A DNA stretch of 64,000 bases, from assembly GCF_013363975.1 (NCBI RefSeq), contig NZ_JABWGN010000016.1:1-64000 (forward strand), written 5' to 3'. Each line of letters starts with the position of its first letter. Within the stretch, counting starts at the first letter, position 1. A program made the translations under genes and the position numbers. This document shows positions 31,969-40,370 of this stretch, piece after piece. The stretch comes from Nonomuraea montanisoli. Lineage in GTDB: Bacteria; Actinomycetota; Actinomycetes; Streptosporangiales; Streptosporangiaceae. Below the pieces are notes generated by a model. That model saw nothing but the letters and a program-made list of their open reading frames with translations. It ran no database searches and was not told the DNA's origin.

Positions 31969-33366
31969 TCAGCGGACTCTGGGGGCGAGGAGGGTGGCGC
32001 CGAGGGCGACGGCGCCCATGACGCAGCAGATGACCACGTACCCGCGGGCGATCTCCGCCGGGCTGTGCCCGATCACGTTGATCAGCGCGCCGCCGATCCC
32101 GAGCGACAGCGCGGACCCGAGCATGTCCGTCACCGACAGGGCCGCGCTGTTGGCGCCCTGCTCGCTGACCGGCGACTGCTTGAGCGCCGTGACGCTGACC
32201 GTGGTCATCCCGAGCCCCATCCCGAATCCGGCGATCACCCACGCGGGCACCGCGATCCATCCGGTGACGCCCGGCAGCACCGCCAGCAGTGCCAGCAGCA
32301 CCCCCGTCATCACGCAGCCCGCGCCGAGCCGCAGCCGACGGTACGGCTCGGCGGTGCGGCGGCTCTGCAGGAACGAGCCGGCCGACCAGCCGAGGGCGCC
32401 GGTGGTCAGCGCGATGCCCGCGGCCGTGGGGTCGAACCCCTTGGCGGACTGCAGGGCGAGCGGGATGAACGCGTTCACGCCGAAGAAGGGCGCCGAGAAC
32501 ATGCCGCGCATCATGATCGTCGTGGGCAGTCCGCGGCCGAAGCGCAGCGCCCCGGACGGCAGCAGGCGGCTCAGCCCGTACCCGAGCAGGGCCAGGCCCG
32601 CGACGGCCGCGAGCGCGCTGGGCAGGGGCGTGACGTGCAGCCGGTCCACCCCGTACAGCAGCACGCCGGCGCCGCCCGCGGCCGAGGTGGCGGCGAGCGT
32701 CATCGGCAGCGGCCGCGAGCGCGGCCCCTCCGAGCGGACGGTCTCCTCCTCGGCGGGTCGCCGGCGCAGCGCGGGGACGAGCATGGCCAGGGCGGGCACG
32801 ACGAGCGGGACGATGCCGTAGAACACCCACCGCCAGCCCCACGCGCCGGCCACGAAGCCGGCCACGGCCGGGCCGACCATGGCGGGCACCACCCAGGCGG
32901 CCGACACCGCGGCGAAGACCTTGGGCCGCATCACCGCCGGGTAGACGCGGGCGATCATCACGTACAGGGCGACGACCGTGGAGCCCGCGCCGAGCCCCTG
33001 CACGGCCCGCGCGACCAGGAACATGATCTTGGTTTCGGCGGCCCCGGCCAGCGCCATGCCCGCCACGAACAGCACGAGGCCGAGCAGGAACGGCGCCGTG
33101 TAGCCGCGCCGGTCGGACCACAGGCCGGACACCACGTTGGCGAACAGGCTGGCGATGAGGAAGGCCGAGAAGCTCAGCCCGTACAGGTCGAGCGCCTGGA
33201 GCTGCCGGGAGACCTCCGGCATGACGACGCCGACCGACATGCCCTCGAAGGCGACGAGCGTGACCACGAGCAGGATCCCGAGGGTCGGAGCCCGGTAGGC
33301 GGCCCCGAGGATGCCGGTGTCCTGAGCGGAGTCGTATGGAGTGTCGAGTGCCTTCGGTCCTGTCAC
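31969..33366 (-). CDS. MFS transporter, 14-helix-like
   Basis: A 465-residue permease starting MTGPKALDTPYDS. The first helix (GILLVVTLVAFEGMSVGVVMPEVSRQL) carries the motif typical of the actinobacterial multidrug MFS group; loop 2-3 holds GLWSDRRGYTAPFLLGL and helix 4 RAVQGLGAGSTVVALYVMIARVYP. About 12-14 helices are predicted. It probably exports a small molecule by proton antiport. The metalloprotease gene lies nine bases upstream on the same strand, so the two may share a transcript. No adjacent regulator points to a ligand. Confidence 0.9.
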   Translation of the reverse strand: MTGPKALDTPYDSAQDTGILGAAYRAPTLGILLVVTLVAFEGMSVGVVMPEVSRQLQALDLYGLSFSAFLIASLFANVVSGLWSDRRGYTAPFLLGLVLFVAGMALAGAAETKIMFLVARAVQGLGAGSTVVALYVMIARVYPAVMRPKVFAAVSAAWVVPAMVGPAVAGFVAGAWGWRWVFYGIVPLVVPALAMLVPALRRRPAEEETVRSEGPRSRPLPMTLAATSAAGGAGVLLYGVDRLHVTPLPSALAAVAGLALLGYGLSRLLPSGALRFGRGLPTTIMMRGMFSAPFFGVNAFIPLALQSAKGFDPTAAGIALTTGALGWSAGSFLQSRRTAEPYRRLRLGAGCVMTGVLLALLAVLPGVTGWIAVPAWVIAGFGMGLGMTTVSVTALKQSPVSEQGANSAALSVTDMLGSALSLGIGGALINVIGHSPAEIARGYVVICCVMGAVALGATLLAPRVR

Positions 33367-33375
33367 CGGGACATC

Positions 33376-34437
33376 TTAAGTGTGGCGCTTCAGCGCGGCG
33401 AGGCGGCCTCCCCCCTCTGTCCGCGCCGCCGCCTGCGAGGACGGCGGGTCCCGGTAGACGGCCCACATCTCGCGCATCCGCGCCGCCTGACCGGCGGTGA
33501 ACTCCCACATGCAGGTGTCCCTGCCGTAGTCCATGAAGTTGTGGACGGGGTCGGGCCGCCCGTCGGGGCTGCAGGTGTCCTTGGACTCGGGGCACCCCTC
33601 GGTGGGGCTGGCCTCGGGCGGCGTGTCGTCGATGCCGTCGCCGGGGTTCTGGCAGCCGTTCTCGAAGGTGTGGAACAGGCCGAGCCAGTGGCCGATCTCG
33701 TGGACGGCGGTGTAGCCGCGGTCGTAGCCGGCGAAGGAGCCGCCGGGCAGCGTGCGCCAGTCGACGACCACGCCGTCGATCTGCGGGTTGTCCTTGTACC
33801 AGTACGGATAGGTGGAGAAGCCGAGCACCTGCCGGTCGAGCTGGGCGATGTAGAGGTTGAGCGTGTCGGGGCCGCCCTTGCGCAGCTCCTGCTTCATGGC
33901 CGACTCGTTGGTGGTGGGGTCGGCGAACCACTCGGCGTTGCGCACGAGCCGGGCTCCCGCCAGGCGGAAGGTGACCCCGGTGTCGACGCCGCCGAACTTG
34001 CCGGCGTAGGCGTCCCTGAGCGCGGCGAACTGCGCCTTGACGGCGGAGGTGGCGGCGCGGGTGACGCCGTCGGTGAGGACGTGGACCCACACGGGCACGA
34101 CGACGCGCTCGGGCGCCCGGCCCCCGGCCAGGCCCTTGCCCAGCTCGGCGAGGACCCGGCCCACGTCCTGGGGCTGCGGCTGGCGCGGCTCCGGGCCGCG
34201 GTCACGGACGCGCGCGGCCGCCTCGGGCCCGCACGCCGCCGAGGATCTGGACGCCCCCGTGGACGTGGACGCGGCCGTGGACCCCGCGGCTGTGGCTGCG
34301 GCCGTGGACCTCGTGTCGGTCACGGCCGTGACGCCCCGCCCCCCGGCGGGCCGGAGGGCGGCCTCGCCGCGACCCGGCGGCGCGAGCCCGGTCGCCAGCA
34401 GGCATGCCAAAGAGACGGCGGTCGCGCGCCGGGCCAT
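33376..34437 (-). CDS. Secreted zinc metalloprotease, M43 (pappalysin/cytophagalysin) family
   Basis: A 353-residue exported protease. An N-terminal signal peptide (MARRATAVSLACLLATGLAPP) is followed by a Ser/Thr/Ala-rich linker to about residue 70. The catalytic domain has VVVPVWVHVLTDG, the long-form zinc motif HEIGHWLGLFH (His246, Glu247, His250, His256) and a Met-turn in NFMDY. Cysteine pairs (ENGCQNPGDGIDDTP, GCPESKDTC, RDTCMWEF) match the disulfides and calcium site of ulilysin-like M43B proteases. It should be active outside the cell. Start is conventional. Confidence 0.92.
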   Translation of the reverse strand: MARRATAVSLACLLATGLAPPGRGEAALRPAGGRGVTAVTDTRSTAAATAAGSTAASTSTGASRSSAACGPEAAARVRDRGPEPRQPQPQDVGRVLAELGKGLAGGRAPERVVVPVWVHVLTDGVTRAATSAVKAQFAALRDAYAGKFGGVDTGVTFRLAGARLVRNAEWFADPTTNESAMKQELRKGGPDTLNLYIAQLDRQVLGFSTYPYWYKDNPQIDGVVVDWRTLPGGSFAGYDRGYTAVHEIGHWLGLFHTFENGCQNPGDGIDDTPPEASPTEGCPESKDTCSPDGRPDPVHNFMDYGRDTCMWEFTAGQAARMREMWAVYRDPPSSQAAARTEGGGRLAALKRHT

Positions 34438-34514
34438 GCAATCCCCCGTTACCGATCGAGTTGGTCAGATTACCGACCGTAACGCGACCGGGAAGGATCA
34501 CATGGGAGCAACAC

Positions 34515-34775
34515 TCACTGGTTCTTGTCGTCGCCCTGGCCGCCGCCCGGCGGGAGACCCTCGTAGATCTCCTTGCACTCCGGGCACACCGGGTACTTCT
34601 TCGGGTCACGGCTGGGCACCCACACCTTGCCGCACAGGGCGCGGATCGGCGTGCCGGTCACCATGCTCTCGGTGATCTTGTGCTTGTCCGCGTAGTGCGA
34701 GAACCGCTCGTGGTCACCGTCGCCGTGCGACGTCCTCGGCGTCGTTTCCTGCTCGGGGAGGATCTTCGTGCTCAC
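34515..34775 (-). CDS. DUF3039 protein
   Basis: An 86-residue cytosolic protein. Family features are HERFSHYADKHKITESMVTGTPIRALCGKVWVPSRDPKKYPVCPECKEIYEGL, including a Cys at ALCGK and a CxxC pair (CPEC) that probably bind zinc together. It is widely conserved in actinobacteria and its function is unknown. It is a single gene followed by 77 bases to the protease start. Confidence 0.9.
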   Translation of the reverse strand: MSTKILPEQETTPRTSHGDGDHERFSHYADKHKITESMVTGTPIRALCGKVWVPSRDPKKYPVCPECKEIYEGLPPGGGQGDDKNQ

Positions 34776-34815
34776 CCCACCGAGTCTATGCCCCGTCGCC
34801 TCCTGCCCCGGGCAG

Positions 34816-34856
34816 CCGTACGGCCCCCGCCCCGGAAAGGGGCGAGGGCCGTACGG
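34816..34856. terminator. Terminator between DUF3039 and the DHA2 exporter
   Basis: CCGTACGGCCC pairs perfectly with GGGCCGTACGG, extended inward by a CCGCCCC/GGGGCG pairing, with a short loop. It probably ends the exporter transcript. Confidence 0.8.
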
Positions 34857-34874
34857 GACGGAACCGGGAGAGCG

Positions 34875-36485
34875 TCAGCCCATGTGGACCGGGGCGCTCT
34901 GGTCGGACTTGCGGCCCGCCTTGACGAGCAGCGTGAGGACCGCCGTGAGCAGCATGACGCCGGTGCTCACGAGGAACGCCAGGTGCATGCCGTCCATGAA
35001 CGCGTTGTGCACCGCCGGGCCGACCGCCTTCACGATCTGCTCGGGCGTGCCGGCCGGAAGCCCGCCGAACGCCGCGGCCTTCTCCAGCAGCGAGAGCTGC
35101 GCGGGCGGGATCTGCTGGGCCGCCGGGCCGAGGTAGCCGGGCAGCTTGTCGGCGATCTCACCCGCCATGACCGCGCCCAGGATGGCGGTGCCGAGCGCGC
35201 CGCCGACCTGCATGGCCGACTGCTGCATGCCGCCCGCGACGCCGCTGAGCTCCACCGGGGCGTTGCCCACGATGATCTCCGTGGCGCCGACGAAGACCGG
35301 CGACAGGCCGAACGCGAGCAGCACGAACGGGATGGCGCTCTCGATGAACGAGGCGTCGATGCTGAGCTGCGCCATGAGGAACATCGAGGCGGCGGTGATG
35401 ACCAGGCCGATCGCCATGGTGACCTTCGCGCCGAGCTTGCCGATCAGCATGCCGGCCAGCGGCGAGGCCACGATCATGCCGGCGCTCATCGGCAGCATGC
35501 GCAGGCCGGCCTCCAGCGGGGTGAGGCCATGGACGCCCTGGAAGAAGAAGCCCAGGAAGAACATCGCGCCGAACATGGCGAACGCGACCATCATCATGAG
35601 CACGGTGCCGATCGAGACCGACAGGTTGCGGAACAGGGAGAGCGGGACCAGCGGCTGCCTGGCCTTGCTCTGCCAGAAGACGAACGCGGCGATCAGCACG
35701 GCGAAGCCGGCGAGGAAGCCGATGGTCTTGCCGTCGCCCCAGCCCCACTCGGGCGCCTTGATGACCGACCAGACCAGGGCGAACATCGCGCCGGACAGCA
35801 GCACCACGCCGAGCCAGTCGATGCGGGCCAGCGTCTGCGCGCGGTTCTCCTTGATGAGGAGGACGCCCATCACCAGCGCCACGATGCCGACCGGGGCGTT
35901 GATGAAGAACACCGACTCCCAGCTCACCTTCTCGACCAGCAGGCCGCCCACGATGGGGCCGGCGGCGCTGGACAGGCCGATGATGGCGCCCCAGGCGCCC
36001 ATGGCCTGGTTGAGCTTCTCACCGGGGAAGGCGCCGCGCAGCAGCGCCAGCGCGTTCGGCTGGAGCAGCGCGCCGAACAGGCCCTGCAGCACGCGCAGGC
36101 CGATCAGGGCGCCCACGGGCGACAGGCCCGGGATGACGTCGGCCAGCTCCTGGCTGAGGCCGATGCCGATCGACGAGAGCGCGAACCCGGCCACGCCGAT
36201 GAGGAACACCCGCTTGTGGCCGAACAGGTCGCCCAGCTTGCCGGCGGTGATCAGGAAGACGGCCAGGGCCAGCAGGTAGCCGCTGGTGACCCACTGCAGG
36301 TCGGACAGCGAGGCGCCGAGCTCCCGCCCGATGACCGGGTTGGCGATGCCGACCACCGTGCCGTCGAGCATCACCATGATGACGCCGAGGCTCACCGCGA
36401 GCAGCACGAGCCATGGATTGCCCCCCGCTCGCGCGGCACCGGACTCCGATGCCGGCGGCGCGTCTACCGCCTTCACATTCGCCAC
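34875..36485 (-). CDS. DHA2-family MFS drug exporter (EmrB/QacA type, 14 helices)
   Basis: A 536-residue permease starting at GTG after the ribosome site GAAGGAG. The first helix ends VIMVMLDGTVVGIANPVIGRELGASLSDLQWVTSGYLLALA, the DHA2 hallmark with the membrane Asp; motif A is GKLGDLFGHKRVFLIG and motif C lies in SAAGPIVGGLLVEKVSWESVFFINAPVG. Fourteen helices are predicted. Such proteins pump drugs or toxic metabolites out using protons. It is divergent from a TetR gene across a 155-base region with a perfect 15-bp palindrome, so expression is probably induced by the substrate through that regulator. Confidence 0.94.
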   Translation of the reverse strand: MANVKAVDAPPASESGAARAGGNPWLVLLAVSLGVIMVMLDGTVVGIANPVIGRELGASLSDLQWVTSGYLLALAVFLITAGKLGDLFGHKRVFLIGVAGFALSSIGIGLSQELADVIPGLSPVGALIGLRVLQGLFGALLQPNALALLRGAFPGEKLNQAMGAWGAIIGLSSAAGPIVGGLLVEKVSWESVFFINAPVGIVALVMGVLLIKENRAQTLARIDWLGVVLLSGAMFALVWSVIKAPEWGWGDGKTIGFLAGFAVLIAAFVFWQSKARQPLVPLSLFRNLSVSIGTVLMMMVAFAMFGAMFFLGFFFQGVHGLTPLEAGLRMLPMSAGMIVASPLAGMLIGKLGAKVTMAIGLVITAASMFLMAQLSIDASFIESAIPFVLLAFGLSPVFVGATEIIVGNAPVELSGVAGGMQQSAMQVGGALGTAILGAVMAGEIADKLPGYLGPAAQQIPPAQLSLLEKAAAFGGLPAGTPEQIVKAVGPAVHNAFMDGMHLAFLVSTGVMLLTAVLTLLVKAGRKSDQSAPVHMG

Positions 36486-36600
36486 GAAAACTCCTTCAAC
36501 ACCTGCCTCACGCCGAGGCAACGATCTCTTCAGACGTCAGGTAATCTATGTCAGTCGCTGAAAGATCTCAAACCATTTAGAAAAGTCAGAGAGCGACTTC

Positions 36601-36615
36601 TGTCACACTGTGACA
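36601..36615. promoter_or_regulatory. Palindromic operator of the TetR regulator
   Basis: TGTCACACTGTGACA is a perfect 15-bp palindrome centred on C36608, 25 bases before the TetR start in the divergent promoter region. Size and symmetry fit a TetR dimer site. Autorepression and control of the exporter are inferred. Confidence 0.8.
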
Positions 36616-36640
36616 CGAAGATGTCGAGGGAGTGACGCCC

Positions 36641-37315
36641 ATGGGTCTACGGGAACGCAAGAAGGAGAAGACGCGCCTGGCGATCCTTGACGCCGCGCTC
36701 GATCTGTTCCTCGAACAAGGGTACGACTCCACCACCGTGGAGCAGATAGCGGGGGCCGTCGACATCTCGCCGCGCACCTTCTTCCGCTACTTCACCAGCA
36801 AGGACAGCCTCGTCCTGTGGTTCCACGACCACGGCGAGCAGATCATCACGGAGACCCTGCGTTCCCGACCGCCCGGCGAGCCCCCGTTCACCTCGATGGT
36901 CCACGGGCTGCGCGCGCTGCTGGGCGACATGCAGGAATCAACGCCGCAGGACGCGGGGCGGTTCCTCAAACTGCGCCGGCTGCTGGACGACCACCCTCAC
37001 CTGGTGGGCCTGTCGGTGGCCAGGGGCGCCGAGACCGAACGCCGCCTGGCCGCCGCGGTGGCCGCCCGCCGGGGCGTCGATCCGGCCGACGACCGGATGT
37101 CGCACCTGGTGGTGGCCATCGCCATGGCGGCGCTGCGGGTCGGGTTCGAGTGCCCGCACAAGGACCAGCCCGACCTGGGAGAGGTCCTGGAGCAGATGGA
37201 GGAGACGATCACGCTCGTGGAGGGCATGCTGCGGCCCGGCTGGGACCTGCAGGACGCTCCGGAGCCGCCCGCCGCGCCCGCTCCCCCGGCCTCGCGGGAG
37301 GGATCGGACGCCTAG
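36641..37315 (+). CDS. TetR-family regulator of the adjacent exporter
   Basis: A 224-residue repressor. The helix-turn-helix domain is RLAILDAALDLFLEQGYDSTTVEQIAGAVDISPRTFFRYFTSKDSLVLW, standard for TetR. The C-terminal ligand domain is helical and ends in a Pro/Ala-rich tail. ATG 36641 has GAGGGAG eight bases upstream; a GTG three codons earlier is less well placed. It is divergent from the DHA2 exporter and is expected to bind the palindrome at 36601. Its stop is four bases before the convergent yqgE stop. Confidence 0.93.
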   Translation: MGLRERKKEKTRLAILDAALDLFLEQGYDSTTVEQIAGAVDISPRTFFRYFTSKDSLVLWFHDHGEQIITETLRSRPPGEPPFTSMVHGLRALLGDMQESTPQDAGRFLKLRRLLDDHPHLVGLSVARGAETERRLAAAVAARRGVDPADDRMSHLVVAIAMAALRVGFECPHKDQPDLGEVLEQMEETITLVEGMLRPGWDLQDAPEPPAAPAPPASREGSDA

Positions 37316-37319
37316 GGCG

Positions 37320-37898
37320 TCAGTTCATGGTCGGGTCCTCCGGGCAGTTGGCCACGAACGCCAGCTCGCCGCGCTGGCGCCGCAGCACGTGCCGCCACAG
37401 TGAGCGCGGGTCGGCGTGGAAGGTGTCGCCCGCCTCGGAGTCGACCACGTACCAGGCCCCCTCGGCGATCTCGCTCTCCAGCTGACCCGACGTCCACCCG
37501 GCGTACCCGGCGAAGATCCGCATCTGCGAGATCTCGCCCTGGAGGATCTCGGGTGGCGCGTCCAGGTCGACGGTGCCGAGCCGGGAGACGGACGGCGTGC
37601 CCGCGTGGAGGCGGCGCCATCCCAGGGGTTCCTCGCCGCTGGGCACCGCGGCGAGGGCCAGCGCGCTGTCGGTCTGCACCGGGCCGCCCTCGAACAGCAC
37701 CGGCGGGCCGGTCACCAGGGGATCCCACACGGGCAGCACCTGGGTCACGGAGATCTCGCTCGGCCGGTTGAGCACCACGCCCAGGGTGCCGCCCTCGGAG
37801 TCGTGTTCGAGGATCAGCACGACGCTACGCCGGAAGTTCGGGTCATCGAGAAGCGGCGTCGCCACCAACAGACCGCCGACGTAGATCGCTTCCGCCAT
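37320..37898 (-). CDS. YqgE/AlgH family protein (UPF0301)
   Basis: A 192-residue cytosolic protein. Family signatures are YVGGLLVATPLLDDPNFRRSVVLILEHDSEGGTLGVVLNRPSE near the N-terminus, then LFEGGPVQTDSALALA and MRIFAGYAGWTSGQLESEIAEGAWYVV. The family is widespread and has been tied to transcription regulation in some bacteria (AlgH), but its biochemical role is not settled. Start MAEAIYVGG was chosen over an ATG seven codons upstream. It lies 17 bases after the TetR gene on the same strand and may be co-transcribed. Confidence 0.92.
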   Translation of the reverse strand: MAEAIYVGGLLVATPLLDDPNFRRSVVLILEHDSEGGTLGVVLNRPSEISVTQVLPVWDPLVTGPPVLFEGGPVQTDSALALAAVPSGEEPLGWRRLHAGTPSVSRLGTVDLDAPPEILQGEISQMRIFAGYAGWTSGQLESEIAEGAWYVVDSEAGDTFHADPRSLWRHVLRRQRGELAFVANCPEDPTMN

Positions 37899-37915
37899 AC
37901 ATCCATCATGAAGGG

Positions 37916-38626
37916 TCACCCGCGCATCTCGCTCCCCTGGTCCGCCGTTGTTACGTTTTGCACTCGTACGGACGTGGATCTTCCCCTTTCAGCGGAGGAA
38001 GCAACAGCCGGAGCCGGGCGGACGAAGGCGCCGGCCCGCGCGGCGGCGAGCGCCTGGAGCGCGGACCTGGCGGCCACGTCCTCGTCCACCGGCTCCTTCG
38101 TGACGAGCAGCCGGTAGTACAGCGGGGCGGACACCGCCCGGACGACCTCGGCCGCGTCCGTGCCCTCGGGCAGTTCACCGCGCTCGACCGCGCGCTCCAC
38201 GGAGCGGGCCCACTCGGCGACGCGCCGGCCGTAGAAGGCACGCAGGGCGGCGGCGGCCTCCTCCTCGCACGTGGCGGCGGCGATGACCGCCTGGAACGTC
38301 GCCCCGAGCCGCCGGTCGGTGACGGCCCCGAGGACCGAGGCCGCGTTCGCGCGCAGGTCGGCCTCCGCCGAGCCCGTGTCGGCGTGCGGCGAGGACTGCT
38401 CGGCCAGCTCCGTCATGAGGTCGGCCACCAGGCCCGCCGGACTTCCCCAGCGCCGGTAGACCGTGGTCTTGCCCACGCCGGCCCGGGCGGCCACCTGGTC
38501 CATCGCCAGCCCGTGGAAGCCCCGCTCCACCAGCTCGTCCTGGGTCGCGGCGAGCACGGCCTCGCGCACCCGCGCCGTCCGGCCGCCGGGCCGCTGCATG
38601 CCCGCCAAACGGGACTCCTGTTCCAT
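37916..38626 (-). CDS. TetR-family regulator of the adjacent DHA2 exporter
   Basis: A 236-residue repressor starting MEQESRLAGMQ with AGAAGGG nearby as ribosome site. The DNA-binding domain is VREAVLAATQDELVERGFHGLAMDQVAARAGVGKTTVYRRWGSPAGLVADLM, close to the TetR_C_16 group; the rest is a helical ligand domain. It is divergent from the MFS exporter at 38694 across a 67-base gap, the standard layout for a repressor of its own efflux pump. Confidence 0.92.
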   Translation of the reverse strand: MEQESRLAGMQRPGGRTARVREAVLAATQDELVERGFHGLAMDQVAARAGVGKTTVYRRWGSPAGLVADLMTELAEQSSPHADTGSAEADLRANAASVLGAVTDRRLGATFQAVIAAATCEEEAAAALRAFYGRRVAEWARSVERAVERGELPEGTDAAEVVRAVSAPLYYRLLVTKEPVDEDVAARSALQALAAARAGAFVRPAPAVASSAERGRSTSVRVQNVTTADQGSEMRG

Positions 38627-38641
38627 TAGCGCACCCTTCTG

Positions 38642-38671
38642 TGTTACCGTCGCTCTCATCTTAACGGAACA
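38642..38671. promoter_or_regulatory. Probable operator/promoter gap between TetR and exporter genes
   Basis: TGTTACCGT and ACGGAACA form an imperfect inverted repeat in an AT-richer stretch of the 67-base divergent gap. This is the likely TetR site, overlapping both promoters. Symmetry is weaker than in the palindrome at 36601. Confidence 0.45.
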
Positions 38672-38693
38672 ATCGACCCATTAAGGGGGCGAC

Positions 38694-40088
38694 ATGACCG
38701 CGCTCACCGAACGCGCGCCCGCCGCGGCGCGCATGACCGGACGCCAACGCCTGATCCTCGTGCTGCTGCTGGGCTCGCAGTTCATGCTGGCCGTGGACTT
38801 CTCCATCCTGAACGTCGCGCTGCCCGTCATCGGCGCGGGCCTCGGGTTCGCGCTGGCCGACCTGCAGTGGGTGGCGACCGCCTTCGCGCTGGCCGCCGCC
38901 GGGTTCACGTTGCTGGCGGGCCGGATCGCCGACCTCTACGGCCGGCGCAGGCTGTTCCTGGCGGGGATGGCACTGCTCGGGCTGTCCTCGCTGGCCGGCG
39001 GGCTGGCGAGCTCGCCCGGCATACTGCTGGCCGCCAGGGTGGCCCAAGGGCTGGCCACGGCCGTGGTCACCCCGGCCGGCCTGTCCCTGCTGACCACCTC
39101 GTTCCCGGAGGGGCCGCTGCGCTCGCGGGCTCTGGGGCTGAACGGCGCGCTCATGTCGGCCGGCTTCACCTCGGGCGCCGTGCTCGGCGGGCTGCTGACC
39201 GACCTGCTGAGCTGGCGCTGGGCGTTCCTGATCAACGTTCCGGTCGCGCTGGCCGTCCTCGTCACGGCTCCGGCGCTGCTGACGGAGAGCCGGCCCACGG
39301 AGCGGCCGGCGATGGACGTGCCCGGGGCCGTCACCGTGACGGGCGGTCTGCTGGCCCTCGTGTTCGGGCTGACCCGCGCGGGCGAGCACGGCTTCGCCGA
39401 TCCGCTCGCGCTCGGCTCGCTGGCCGCCGCCGCGGCGCTGCTCGCGGCCTTCCGGTTCGCCGAGCGGCGCTCCGCCTCTCCGCTGGTGCCGCCGGCCGTC
39501 CTGGCCCGGCCGAACGTCAGGTGGGGCAACCTGGCCGGCCTGGTGGCGTTCGCGACCGAGACGTCGCTGGTGTTCCTGCTGACGCTGTACCTGCAGAAGG
39601 TGCTCGGCTACTCGCCGCTGGCCACCGGGCTGGCCTTCGGGGTGCTCGGGCTCGGCACGGTCGCCGGCGGGCTGGCCGCGCCGCGCGTGCTGGCGCGCAC
39701 GGGCACGCGCAGGGCGCTGGCGGTGGGCTTCGGCGTGCAGGCCGTGGCCACGGCGTCGCTGGCGCTGCTCGGGACCGGGCCGGGCTCGATCTGGCTGCTC
39801 CTGGCGGCCACCTTCGTCGGCGGCGTCGGCAACATGCTGGCCATCGTCGCCTTCATGGTCACGGCCACCTCGGGCCTGCCCGACGCCGAGCAGGGCCTGG
39901 CCACGGGCATCGCCACGATGACGCAGCAGGTGGGCATCACGATGGGCATCCCGGTGATGAGCGCCGTCGCCACGGCGGCCATGGGGCCGGGATCGGGGGC
40001 GGCGGCCGTGCTGCACGGGCTGGTCGTGGCCGTCCTGGTCAACGCCGCCCTGGCACTCGCGGCGACAGCGATCCGCCCCAACCGCTGA
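38694..40088 (+). CDS. DHA2-family MFS drug exporter
   Basis: A 464-residue permease. Helix 1 has LLLGSQFMLAVDFSILNVALPVIGAGLGFALADLQWVATAFALA (the DHA2 motif with membrane Asp), loop 2-3 GRIADLYGRRRLFLAGMALLG, and helix 5 GFTSGAVLGGLLTDLLSWRWAFLINVPVAL (antiporter motif C). It is slightly short for a 14-helix pump but all main motifs are there. The divergent TetR gene probably regulates it. Its 3' end faces the malic-enzyme gene; the gap between them holds one copy of the 119-bp repeat. Confidence 0.94.
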   Translation: MTALTERAPAAARMTGRQRLILVLLLGSQFMLAVDFSILNVALPVIGAGLGFALADLQWVATAFALAAAGFTLLAGRIADLYGRRRLFLAGMALLGLSSLAGGLASSPGILLAARVAQGLATAVVTPAGLSLLTTSFPEGPLRSRALGLNGALMSAGFTSGAVLGGLLTDLLSWRWAFLINVPVALAVLVTAPALLTESRPTERPAMDVPGAVTVTGGLLALVFGLTRAGEHGFADPLALGSLAAAAALLAAFRFAERRSASPLVPPAVLARPNVRWGNLAGLVAFATETSLVFLLTLYLQKVLGYSPLATGLAFGVLGLGTVAGGLAAPRVLARTGTRRALAVGFGVQAVATASLALLGTGPGSIWLLLAATFVGGVGNMLAIVAFMVTATSGLPDAEQGLATGIATMTQQVGITMGIPVMSAVATAAMGPGSGAAAVLHGLVVAVLVNAALALAATAIRPNR

Positions 40089-40238
40089 AACACCCAGCGG
40101 GCCGGCTGACGCCAGGTCCAGGCAGCCGGACCGCGTGGGACACCGCCACAGGGACTCACCTCAAGGGTCTTCCAGAAGGATCAAGGGGATCCTCCTGAAG
40201 CGGCCAGAGAGACATTCTCCTGAGGCGGTCGAGGAGAC

Positions 40239-40357
40239 ACGGAAGCCATGGTCAACAGTGCGCCGTGACGGCGGCCCGCCACCATCCGGTCAGCGGCCGT
40301 CTCCCTGGAGGCCCCCAGCCCCGTGCGGCGACTGGGGGCAACCAGGCTGTGCCGTAA
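40239..40357 (-). repeat. 119-bp dispersed repeat, copy A
   Basis: Read on the minus strand, this block aligns without gaps to the plus-strand block at 46631-46749: 105 of 119 positions are identical. Core features are a GCCCC...GGGGC hairpin and the conserved ACCGGATGGTGGCGGGCCGC. It fills much of the gap between the convergent exporter and malic-enzyme genes. No reading frame is shared to a common stop. The terminal inverted repeat seen in copy B is decayed here. Confidence 0.92.
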
Positions 40358-40370
40358 AAAATATTGATCT

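Noticed and set aside
31969..40088. A biosynthetic gene cluster around the three MFS pumps
   Set aside because: No synthase, PKS/NRPS, RiPP or tailoring genes are present between them.
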